A program made the position numbers and the translations under genes. Below the pieces are notes generated by a model. It searched no databases. It worked only from the letters and a program-made list of their open reading frames with translations, and was not told the DNA's origin. A stretch of 12,286 bases of DNA from an uncultured Tessaracoccus sp. (GTDB taxonomy: Bacteria; Actinomycetota; Actinomycetes; Propionibacteriales; Propionibacteriaceae), in the NCBI RefSeq assembly GCF_947255005.1, contig NZ_CAMYFI010000067.1, forward strand, positions 1 through 12,286, written 5' to 3'. Positions 1 to 4,873 of this stretch are shown one piece after another (within the stretch, counting starts at the first letter, position 1; each line of letters begins with the position of its first letter).

Positions 1-59
1 TCTCGAGCTCTGCGAAGGACAAGCTGGCTGAAGCCGGCGGCTCCGCAACCGAGCTCTGA
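1..59 (+). CDS. rplO: 50S ribosomal protein L15, 3' end only (first rplO copy)
   Basis: This is the last 18 codons of an rplO gene whose body lies upstream of the window. The frame reads SSSAKDKLAEAGGSATEL and stops at TGA 57-59, which is the usual way actinobacterial L15 ends. L15 is a late-assembling protein of the 50S subunit. Bases 1-55 are identical to 4612-4666 inside a second rplO copy, so the gene end is duplicated in this window. The two copies diverge right after GAGCT: here the stop follows at once, while the second copy reads on. I infer that this copy has the canonical end; how much of it exists upstream cannot be seen. Confidence 0.85.
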   Translation, partial: SSSAKDKLAEAGGSATEL

Positions 60-70
60 GTTCTCTGAGA

Positions 71-117
71 GTTGGCGGCCGGATTCCTGAGGCGTCCGGC
101 CGCCAACTTATTCGTTT
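71..117 (+). terminator. Terminator after first rplO copy
   Basis: A perfect 13-bp inverted repeat, GTTGGCGGCCGGA (71-83) with TCCGGCCGCCAAC (95-107), encloses an 11-nt loop and is followed by the T-rich TTATTCGTTT. It begins 11 nt after the rplO stop, so it should end spc-operon transcription before the island. Some activity in the reverse direction is possible for the IS30 remnant. Confidence 0.8.
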
Positions 118-121
118 ACTC

Positions 122-372
122 TCACGGCGGTTTCGTGTGGCCATGGCAGCTCAGTAGGTGTTTGAATCGTACTTCGTAGGGGGGTGGCGAATTCGAGTCG
201 GCGGCGGGGGCGTCGGTTGAATTCGTCGGCGACGAAGCCGAGGTCTTCTTGGCTGTAGCGGCTGAGGTCGGTGCCTTTGGAGAAGTATTGGCGCAGGAGC
301 CCGTTGGCGTTTTCTTTGGTTGCTCGTTGCCAGAGTGCGTGGGTGCCCGCGAAGTAGATGTCGATGTCGGTG
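122..372 (-). pseudogene. IS30-family transposase, C-terminal remnant
   Basis: Read on the minus strand from about 372, one frame gives DIDIYFAGTHALWQRATKEN and goes on as ANGLLRQYFSKGTDLS, then NRRPRRRLEFATP. This is the diagnostic C-terminal block of IS30-family DDE transposases; the E of ATKEN lies where the third catalytic acid is expected. A run of six G (179-184) breaks the frame: after LEFATP the family-like tail YEVRFKHLL is found in the next frame and stops at 122-124. Upstream, a stop codon (E*RESTDID) and loss of similarity show that the DNA-binding N-terminus and the first two catalytic acids are gone. It is therefore a dead fragment, ending only 14 bp from the rplO terminator stem. 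No terminal inverted repeat was recognised. Confidence 0.8.
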
Positions 373-616
373 CTCTCTCGCTATTCACGAGTACGTGAGG
401 CAGATGGGTCGGAGGTGAGCGTCGAAGATGCGCTGTCGCTCATCAACTCCACGCTCGCTGCCGTGATGGCCAAGGACGGTGTCAACAGGTGGCGGGGTTA
501 CTACCCTCGGCGCAGACTCGCGTGAATCTGGCTGCAGTCAATGAATTGGGCTTCCTGCTATACCATGAGGTGGAGAAGAAGGCACGAAGGACGCCATCCT
601 GTTCACGGCCTGGTGA
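370..616 (+). pseudogene. Decayed gene fragment, resembles DUF1156 adenine-specific DNA methylase C-terminal part
   Basis: Three short coding-like pieces lie in three frames on the plus strand. The first (370-525) reads SRYSRVREADGSEVSVEDAL, then SLINSTLAAVMA. The second, about 523-580, reads LAAVNELGFLLYHEVEKK. The third (572-616) reads GGEEGTKDAILFTAW and then a stop. From memory of the family, DUF1156 DNA methylases carry a similar order: an 'S+YS+V.EADG..M.VR.AL.LIN..LDE' block and, later, 'ELAYRLY..CE+KG..+.A..YN'. I infer a methylase remnant with an internal deletion and frameshifts. The 5' break coincides with the end of the IS30 remnant near 370, and the IS110 element sits directly downstream. 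The family call rests on remembered consensus only and could be wrong. Confidence 0.4.
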
Positions 617-617
617 G

Positions 618-636
618 TGCTGGGGGGTGTCCCTAT
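618..636. repeat. Direct repeat, IS110 right-end side
   Basis: TGCTGGGGGGTGTCCCTAT matches 1954-1972 except at the eighth and ninth bases (GG here, CC there). It lies 8 nt beyond the transposase stop codon and probably contains the right-end core. Confidence 0.65.
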
Positions 637-644
637 GTTGTTTG

Positions 645-1868
645 TCAAGCTGCGAGGGTGACGGGTTTGGGGTTGGGCGAGGGTGTTGGTGGTTGGTAAG
701 GGGTGCCGTCTCGGAGCATGGCGTAGATGACGTTGCATCGTCGGCGGGCGAGGCAGATGATGGCGGCGTTGTGGCGTTTCCCTTCGGCACGTTTGCGTTG
801 GTAGTAGGTCTTGGATGCGGGGTCGCGGGTGGAGGCGATCCAGGCGGAGTAGAAGAGGGCGTTCTTGAGGCGTTTGTTGCCTGCTCTGGATGGGTATTCA
901 CCGCGGATGGAGGAGCCGGAGCGTCTGGTGATAGGGGCGATGCCGGCGTAGGCGGCGAGATGGCTGGCGGTGGCGAAGCTGGAGCCGTCGCCGATGGCGA
1001 GGAGGATCTGTGCGGCGGTCTTGATGCCGATGGTGGGCATGCTCATCAAGACCTTGGAGAGAGGGAAGTCGGCGAGCATGGCTTCGACTTCTTGTGCGAC
1101 GGTGGCGCGTTGGGTCTTGAGCTCGACGACTTGCGCGGCGATGCGGGGGATGATGCTCTCGACGGCGCGGGTGGCGGGGACGGTCACGGTTTGTTCCTCG
1201 AGTGCGGTGAAGATGCGGTCGATGAGCTGGCCTGGATTCCGGTAGCGGTGGGTCCGGGCGTAGCGCAGGACGCGGGTCTTCCCGGCCGTGGCGAGACCGG
1301 TGGGGCCGGCGTATTTGATCAACAGGTTCAGCGCGAGTTCGCTGCTGAGGGTGGTGCCGGTGAAGACCCGTTCGAGGGCGGGGTGGATCTGTGTGAGCAG
1401 CGAACGGAGCCGGTTCAGCGCGCGGGTGCATTCGTGGGCGAGGTCTTCGTCGAAGCCGGAGAGGACTTTCAACGCGGACAGAGTTTCGCTGTTCTGATCG
1501 ACCTGCCGGAGTGTGTGGGGCATGGTACGGGCGGTGTCAGCGATGATGAATGCGTCTTTGGCGTCGGTCTTTGCCCGGCCGGGATAGAGGTCGGCGGCTT
1601 TGCGCATGGCCAGACCGGGCAGGTAGGCGACCTCGCAGCCAGCGTTACGGGCGACTGCGACCGGGAGCGCGCCGATTGTGTTGGGTTGATCGACCACCAG
1701 CAGTACTCGGCCGTGGTCGAGTAGCGTGGTGAACAGTGCGCGGAGTTTGGCCTCGTCTTGTGGGAGGGGTTTGTCGAAGATCTTCTTCCCGGTGGGATCG
1801 AGCGCGCAGGCGTGGTGCTCGGTCTTGCCGACGTCCAGGCCAATGGTGATTGCAAATGGTGTCTCCAT
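645..1868 (-). CDS. IS110-family transposase (DEDD/RuvC-like plus Tnp_20 domain)
   Basis: This 407-residue enzyme should catalyse insertion and excision of its own element. The N-terminal RuvC-like domain shows GLDVGKTEHHA (D12), LLVVDQPNTIGALP (D60) and KTDAKDAFIIADTAR (D102, D105), spaced as in the DEDD tetrad of the family except that D60 stands where E is classical. A helical middle leads to the C-terminal Tnp_20 domain: a helix-hairpin-helix-like MPTIGIKTAAQIL near 278-290, then AYAGIAPITRRSGSSIRG near 306-323 with the serines expected for the strand-exchange residue, and SRAGNKRLKNALFYSAW. The ATG at 1868 is chosen because GAGGAG lies 7 nt upstream; an earlier in-frame ATG at 1928 has no such site. 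The frame is intact, so the element may be active. The terminal codons overlap a TTGACA (minus strand, 643-648). Confidence 0.95.
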   Translation of the reverse strand: METPFAITIGLDVGKTEHHACALDPTGKKIFDKPLPQDEAKLRALFTTLLDHGRVLLVVDQPNTIGALPVAVARNAGCEVAYLPGLAMRKAADLYPGRAKTDAKDAFIIADTARTMPHTLRQVDQNSETLSALKVLSGFDEDLAHECTRALNRLRSLLTQIHPALERVFTGTTLSSELALNLLIKYAGPTGLATAGKTRVLRYARTHRYRNPGQLIDRIFTALEEQTVTVPATRAVESIIPRIAAQVVELKTQRATVAQEVEAMLADFPLSKVLMSMPTIGIKTAAQILLAIGDGSSFATASHLAAYAGIAPITRRSGSSIRGEYPSRAGNKRLKNALFYSAWIASTRDPASKTYYQRKRAEGKRHNAAIICLARRRCNVIYAMLRDGTPYQPPTPSPNPKPVTLAA

Positions 1869-1972
1869 GGTGGCTCTCCTCAATGAGAGTTTCTGGCTGG
1901 TCGCAGTCGTGACACCCACTGCCGGCACCCACGTTACGGTGAGACCTCAGCAATGCTGGGCCGTGTCCCTAT
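1869..1972 (-). ncRNA. Candidate IS110 left-end noncoding region (possible bridge RNA)
   Basis: IS110-group elements are known to encode a structured bridge RNA in the noncoding end upstream of the transposase. Here that end is about 104 nt between the transposase ATG and the outer edge of the left direct repeat. It has CAGCA-T-TGCTG next to the repeat and CTC-TCATT-GAG just before the start codon. No full fold was computed, and the stretch is shorter than I would expect for the best-known bridge RNA. In a circular intermediate, TTGACA at the right end (643-648) would lie upstream of this region and could act as a -35 box; no good -10 was found at the right distance. Confidence 0.35.
1954..1972. 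repeat. Direct repeat, IS110 left-end side
   Basis: TGCTGGGCCGTGTCCCTAT is the partner of 618-636, with 17 of 19 bases shared. It marks the left (transposase-upstream) boundary of the IS110 element. Confidence 0.65.
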
Positions 1973-2180
1973 CAGCGGTCAACGAGTGTCTCTCGGTCGG
2001 GTGGCAACACCCCCCGGACCATCAATGGCAGGGCGAGACAGCCATGCCCGACCGAGCGACCAGATCCCCGACGTTCGAGGACTCTTCCAAGGTAACGGGC
2101 GTGCACGAGCAGGGTGCAAGTGTGCCCCGACGCCACTCTTGTCACGGCAGACGTTCGATTTCGAGATGAACGAGGAGTAG
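1973..2180 (+). pseudogene. Unrecognised remnant between IS110 and the HEPN gene
   Basis: No intact gene is visible in these 208 bases. One frame is open through most of it and ends QTFDFEMNEE with TAG at 2178-2180, six bases before the next start codon. An acidic 'xFDFE' tail directly before a downstream operon gene would suit the lost end of the methylase-like gene split by IS110, but this is a guess. The stretch also holds a perfect 10-bp inverted repeat, CTCGGTCGGG (1992-2001) and CCCGACCGAG (2047-2056). Confidence 0.25.
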
Positions 2181-2186
2181 CAGCTC

Positions 2187-2600
2187 ATGGAGCAAGTGCT
2201 AGGAGGCCTAAAATGGGAGATACCTGCGAAATGGGTCGACGCTGGACCGCGTGACAGACTTCTCGATATGGACATCGAAGACAGCGTCCTTAGCTATTAC
2301 CTCTCTATAAAGACCAAGGCGAGTTTCCAAGGGAGCGGAGACCTACAAAATCGGGTTGTACTTGTATTGGGACTACCCGAGACGACGCGCGGTCAACCAG
2401 CAATGGACGGTCTAGACAGATTCTTCAAAGCGCGTAACGAGATCGTGCACGAGATGGACTTCACTGGCAGCAGGGACAACTCGATAGCTAGACGGGCTCG
2501 TTCAGCGAACGACGTACAAGAGCAGTGCTACTCCGCATTGAATACTGCCGCGGAGTCAATCAATACGACTATTGCGACGCTTTCAGAAGCAAAAGTCTGA
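2187..2600 (+). CDS. Small HEPN-motif protein, hypothetical
   Basis: This 137-residue soluble protein has no signal peptide or membrane segment. Its best clue is FFKARNEIVHEMDF, with R83-N-E-I-V-H88, which matches the R-x4-H signature of HEPN ribonuclease-like domains, set between helical stretches as usual. HEPN proteins often serve as toxins or RNase effectors in defence and toxin-antitoxin systems; whether this one cleaves RNA is inference from six residues. GAGGAG at 2172-2177 lies 9 nt before the ATG, and a TAG in the same frame at 2178-2180 rules out a longer start. The stop overlaps the ATG of the DUF1016 nuclease gene (TGATG), so the two are probably translated together. Codons are more A/T-rich than in the ribosomal genes around it, consistent with transfer. 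Confidence 0.6.
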   Translation: MEQVLGGLKWEIPAKWVDAGPRDRLLDMDIEDSVLSYYLSIKTKASFQGSGDLQNRVVLVLGLPETTRGQPAMDGLDRFFKARNEIVHEMDFTGSRDNSIARRARSANDVQEQCYSALNTAAESINTTIATLSEAKV

Positions 2601-3736
2601 TGACCGGATCGAATCACCCGAATGGCTCACCCAAATCTGCCGGTGAGCGGTTCCATGCGCATCCAGCGAGAAACGCGGACCTGACTCCGTTCCGGGCCAT
2701 CGCGGAGTCGGTTACCGCCTCGGGCGGCGAACTCGTAGAGCAGGTGTCGGCTCTGATCGACCAGGCGCAGGCGTTCGCGGCCGCGCAGGTGAACGCCACC
2801 CTGACGCTGCGGAACTGGTACATCGGTCGATTGATCGACGTGGCCGTGCTTCGCGAAGGACGTGCCGGGCATGGCCAGGAACTTGTTGCGTCACTGGCGC
2901 AACAACTGACTTCACGCTACGGGCGAGGCTACGACCGAACGAACCTGTACCGGATGGTGCGGTTCTCCCAGCAGTTCACCGACCCCGAGCTTGTTGCGTC
3001 ACTGGCGCAACAAGTCAGTTGGACCCACTTCCGCGAGCTGCTTCCGCTCGCAACCGGCGACGCACGAGCCTTCTATGTGAAGGAGATCGTCGACCGCCAC
3101 CTCAGCGTCCGTGACCTGCGCCACGCCATTTCTCGCAAGGCGTTCGAGCGCCGTGAGATCGCGGACTCGCAGATTCCCGAGGGCTCGGCAGTCCCGCTGG
3201 ATGCCTTCCGTGACCCGGTGCTGCTTGACATGCTCGGGCTGACCGACACCTTCTTGGAGCGCGACCTCGAAGCGGCTTTGCGTCACGACATGGAGGCGTT
3301 CCTGTTGGAGGTCGGTCGAGGGTGGACGTTCGTCGAACGTCAGAAACGCATGACCTTCGATGGGGACGACTACCACCTCGACCTGCTGTTCTACTCCCGC
3401 CCCCTACGTCGGCTGATCGCGGTGGAGCTGAAGGTTGGCAAGTTTAAGCCAAGCTACCAGGGGCAAATGAACTTCTACCTGAAATGGTTGGACAGGCACG
3501 AACGCCAGGCAGATGAGAATCCGCCCATCGGTCTCATCCTGTGCACCGAGGCGAGCCGTGAACAAATCGAGCTGCTGGAGATGCACAAGGAGGGAATCGT
3601 CGTGGCGGAATACTGGACGACGCTGCCACCAAAGGCCGAGCTTCAAGCACGTATCCAGGCTGTCTACCGGGAAGCGCAGGAGCGAATCGCCCGGAGGCAG
3701 CTCACCGCAGCGGCGGAAGAACATATCAGTGAGTAG
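2600..3736 (+). CDS. DUF1016 (YhcG-type) PDDEXK nuclease
   Basis: The 378-residue protein has the two-part DUF1016 layout. Residues 40-180 form the N-terminal domain, with NWYIGRLID, GRGYDRTNLYRMVRFSQQF, WTHFRELLPL and SVRDLRHAISRKAFER. Residues 210-345 form the PDDEXK domain, with FVERQKRMTFDGDDYHLDLL (D261), the E-x-K core AVELKVGKF (E276, K278) and QMNFYLKWLD. All core acids are present, so nuclease activity is plausible. The family is common in defence islands and near type I restriction loci; its substrate is not settled. ATG 2600 is preferred over upstream in-frame codons because it overlaps the HEPN stop as TGATG and precedes the family similarity. ELVASLAQQ occurs twice (94-102 and 130-138), encoded by a 24-nt perfect DNA repeat. 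No terminator follows. Confidence 0.9.
   Translation: MTGSNHPNGSPKSAGERFHAHPARNADLTPFRAIAESVTASGGELVEQVSALIDQAQAFAAAQVNATLTLRNWYIGRLIDVAVLREGRAGHGQELVASLAQQLTSRYGRGYDRTNLYRMVRFSQQFTDPELVASLAQQVSWTHFRELLPLATGDARAFYVKEIVDRHLSVRDLRHAISRKAFERREIADSQIPEGSAVPLDAFRDPVLLDMLGLTDTFLERDLEAALRHDMEAFLLEVGRGWTFVERQKRMTFDGDDYHLDLLFYSRPLRRLIAVELKVGKFKPSYQGQMNFYLKWLDRHERQADENPPIGLILCTEASREQIELLEMHKEGIVVAEYWTTLPPKAELQARIQAVYREAQERIARRQLTAAAEEHISE
2882..2905. repeat. Palindromic 24-nt repeat, copy 1 (inside DUF1016 gene)
   Basis: The core is TTGTTGCG (2883-2890), a 7-nt loop and CGCAACAA (2898-2905), giving an 8-bp hairpin. The 24 bases from 2882 recur exactly at 2990-3013. Both copies are in the same reading frame and encode ELVASLAQQ with the preceding codon. 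Confidence 0.85.
2990..3013. repeat. Palindromic 24-nt repeat, copy 2 (inside DUF1016 gene)
   Basis: This is an exact copy of 2882-2905, 108 nt downstream and in the same frame (GAG in place of GAA just before it). Synonymous positions are identical, which points to recent copying or to selection on the DNA or RNA itself. Confidence 0.85.
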
Positions 3737-3823
3737 GGGATTGGCTGACGCTGGACGCAGCCTCGTCGGCATTGAATAGTGGGTTTTAGAAGACAATGAT
3801 GGCGAGGAGCAACGGAAGATCGA

Positions 3824-4015
3824 GTGGGCAAGGCTTTCGACCTGCCCTCCGAGGAGCTCCGGGGCGAGGTCTATGAGGTCATCACGCGGACCTACAAGAC
3901 TGCTGACTGGCCGGATATCTGGGCGAAGGAGGATGCCCAGCGCCGGGGGTGGACCGCCGCGCACGCTGACCAAGCAGGGACTGCCGAAGGTTTGGTTAGC
4001 TCCAAGACTGCATGA
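3824..4015 (+). CDS. Unrecognised small ORF or gene fragment (63 aa)
   Basis: In the 315-bp gap 3737-4051 one frame, opening at GTG 3824, reads GKAFDLPSEELRGEVYEVIT then RTYKTADWPDIWAKEDAQRR. It looks like real coding sequence: acidic and amphipathic, with no low-complexity shadow composition. A second frame just upstream reads EDNDGEEQRKIEWA, so the pair may be one gene broken by a frameshift. CGGAAG lies 6 nt upstream of the GTG as a weak ribosome site. I do not recognise the family. By position it may be the third gene or the tail of the HEPN-DUF1016 operon, or another island remnant. The end overlaps nothing known; native ribosomal sequence resumes within about 35 nt of its stop. Confidence 0.35.
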   Translation: MGKAFDLPSEELRGEVYEVITRTYKTADWPDIWAKEDAQRRGWTAAHADQAGTAEGLVSSKTA

Positions 4016-4051
4016 CTTCCGGGAAGGGGCTGTGTCGAAAGGGCAGTCACC

Positions 4052-4228
4052 ATGTCGAAGATCACCCAGTTGAAGTCCGGTGCCAAGGGGAAGGGTAATC
4101 AGAAGGATTCCCTTCGTTCGCTTGGTCTCAAGCGTGTTGGTCAGAGTGTCGTCCGTGAGGATCGTCCTGAGGTGCGCGGCATGATTAACGTCGTGTCGCA
4201 TCTTGTGGCGGTTGAGGAGGTGAAGTGA
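4052..4228 (+). CDS. rpmD: 50S ribosomal protein L30
   Basis: The ORF of 58 residues starts MSKITQLKSGAKGKGNQKDS and continues RSLGLKRVGQSVVREDRPEV and RGMINVVSHLVAVEEVK, a complete bacterial-type L30 of normal length. AAAGGG at 4038-4043 gives a ribosome site 8 nt before the ATG. L30 is a small peripheral 50S protein. Its usual upstream partner rpsE is absent: the preceding 300 bp are island remnants, so this rpmD is cut off from the spc operon and has no evident promoter of its own. It is followed after one base by rplO. Codons are notably T-ending (CGT, GGT, CTT), like the first half of the adjoining rplO. Confidence 0.95.
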   Translation: MSKITQLKSGAKGKGNQKDSLRSLGLKRVGQSVVREDRPEVRGMINVVSHLVAVEEVK

Positions 4229-4229
4229 C

Positions 4230-4694
4230 ATGGCAGTAAAGATTCATCACCTGCGTCCTGCGCCTGGTGCTAAGACCGACAAGACTCGTGTGGGTCGTGG
4301 TGAGGCGTCCAAGGGTAAGACTGCAGGTCGTGGCACGAAGGGCACTGGCGCTCGCAAGAATGTTCCTGAGAACTTCGAGGGCGGGCAGATGCCGATGCAT
4401 ATGCGGATTCCGAAGCTCAAGGGCTTCAAGAATCCGTTCCGTGTGGAGTATCAGGTTGTGAACGTCGGCCGCATCGCCGAGCTGTTCCCGAAGGGCGGCG
4501 ACGTGACCGTCGACGACCTCGTGGCAGCTGGCGCCGTGCGCGACGGCCACCTCGTCAAGGTGCTCGGGCAGGGTGAGGTGAGCGTCAAGCTCAACGTGAC
4601 TGCCCACAAGTTCTCGAGCTCTGCGAAGGACAAGCTGGCTGAAGCCGGCGGCTCCGCAACCGAGCTTCGGGCGCACAACCTTTCAAGGCGGTGA
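4230..4694 (+). CDS. rplO: 50S ribosomal protein L15, second copy with altered C-terminus
   Basis: The 154-residue product has the complete L15 pattern: HHLRPAPGAKTDKTRVGRGE, KGTGARKNVPENFEGGQMPM, IPKLKGFKNPFRVEYQVVNV, then the C-terminal VKLNVTAHKFSSSAKDKL. The start ATG is one base after the rpmD stop. At the end it departs from the family: after GGSATEL, where L15 normally stops, it continues RAHNLSRR and stops at 4692-4694 within a terminator stem. Bases 4612-4666 equal bases 1-55 of the window, the end of another rplO. Codon choice changes from frequent T-ending codons to almost all G/C-ending around 4460, suggesting a recombinant. The added basic tail may be tolerated or the protein may be unused. 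Confidence 0.95.
   Translation: MAVKIHHLRPAPGAKTDKTRVGRGEASKGKTAGRGTKGTGARKNVPENFEGGQMPMHMRIPKLKGFKNPFRVEYQVVNVGRIAELFPKGGDVTVDDLVAAGAVRDGHLVKVLGQGEVSVKLNVTAHKFSSSAKDKLAEAGGSATELRAHNLSRR
4612..4666. repeat. Direct repeat of the rplO 3' end (partner at 1-55)
   Basis: These 55 bases are identical to the first 55 of the window. The repeat is at least this long, because it is still matching where the window begins. It ends sharply after GAGCT, at which point the two copies become unrelated. Confidence 0.95.
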
Positions 4695-4733
4695 CCGGTT
4701 CCGACTTCGGGTCCGGTCACCGTCCCCTTTTTT
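4689..4733 (+). terminator. Intrinsic terminator after second rplO copy
   Basis: A perfect 10-bp stem, CGGTGACCGG (4689-4698) with CCGGTCACCG (4713-4722), is followed by TCCCC and six T (4728-4733). The stop codon of rplO lies within the left arm. It separates the ribosomal genes from secY. Confidence 0.9.
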
Positions 4734-4783
4734 CTCTACAACGTAAGAGAGTGCCTAGCTGTCCAAGCATCGGCTTCCGTGAC

Positions 4784-4813
4784 TTGGGGGCGTGGCGGCA
4801 AAGTTGCTAGGCT
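4784..4813 (+). promoter_or_regulatory. Probable promoter of secY-adk-map
   Basis: TTGGGG (4784-4789), an 18-nt spacer and TAGGCT (4808-4813) make a good actinobacterial housekeeping promoter between the terminator and secY. The infA promoter has the same -35 and spacing. It gives a leader of about 55 nt. Confidence 0.6.
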
Positions 4814-4873
4814 GACCGAGTTGTATTAGGCCCTGTGGCCACATGGCCGCGAACGGATTGAAAGTAGCGCTGG

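Larger units (their letters stand above)
618..1972 (-). mobile_element. IS110-family insertion sequence, apparently intact
   Basis: The element holds one transposase gene (645-1868, minus strand) with about 100 nt of noncoding DNA upstream of the gene and under 30 nt downstream. Near-identical direct repeats at 618-636 and 1954-1972 (17 of 19 matches) bracket it, as expected if a recombined core plus similar donor and target flanks lie at both ends. No terminal inverted repeats are seen, which fits IS110. The total span is about 1.34 kb. It sits inside a decayed methylase-like remnant. The exact crossover bases cannot be fixed within the repeat. Confidence 0.75.

Noticed and set aside
122..388. 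88-codon minus-strand ORF as a real gene
   Set aside because: Most of it is out of frame with the IS30 transposase reading; only its last residues after the six-G run belong to the transposase tail.
489..1724. Long plus-strand ORF of 411 codons
   Set aside because: It is glycine/valine/aspartate-rich low-information sequence antisense to the IS110 transposase, which has clear family motifs.
645..1928. Longer transposase start at 1928 (427 residues)
   Set aside because: The first 20 residues lack family similarity and a ribosome site; ATG 1868 has GAGGAG at good spacing and begins the RuvC-like fold.
2882..3013. CRISPR-like repeat array
   Set aside because: Only two copies, in frame within a protein-coding gene; no further units or cas genes.
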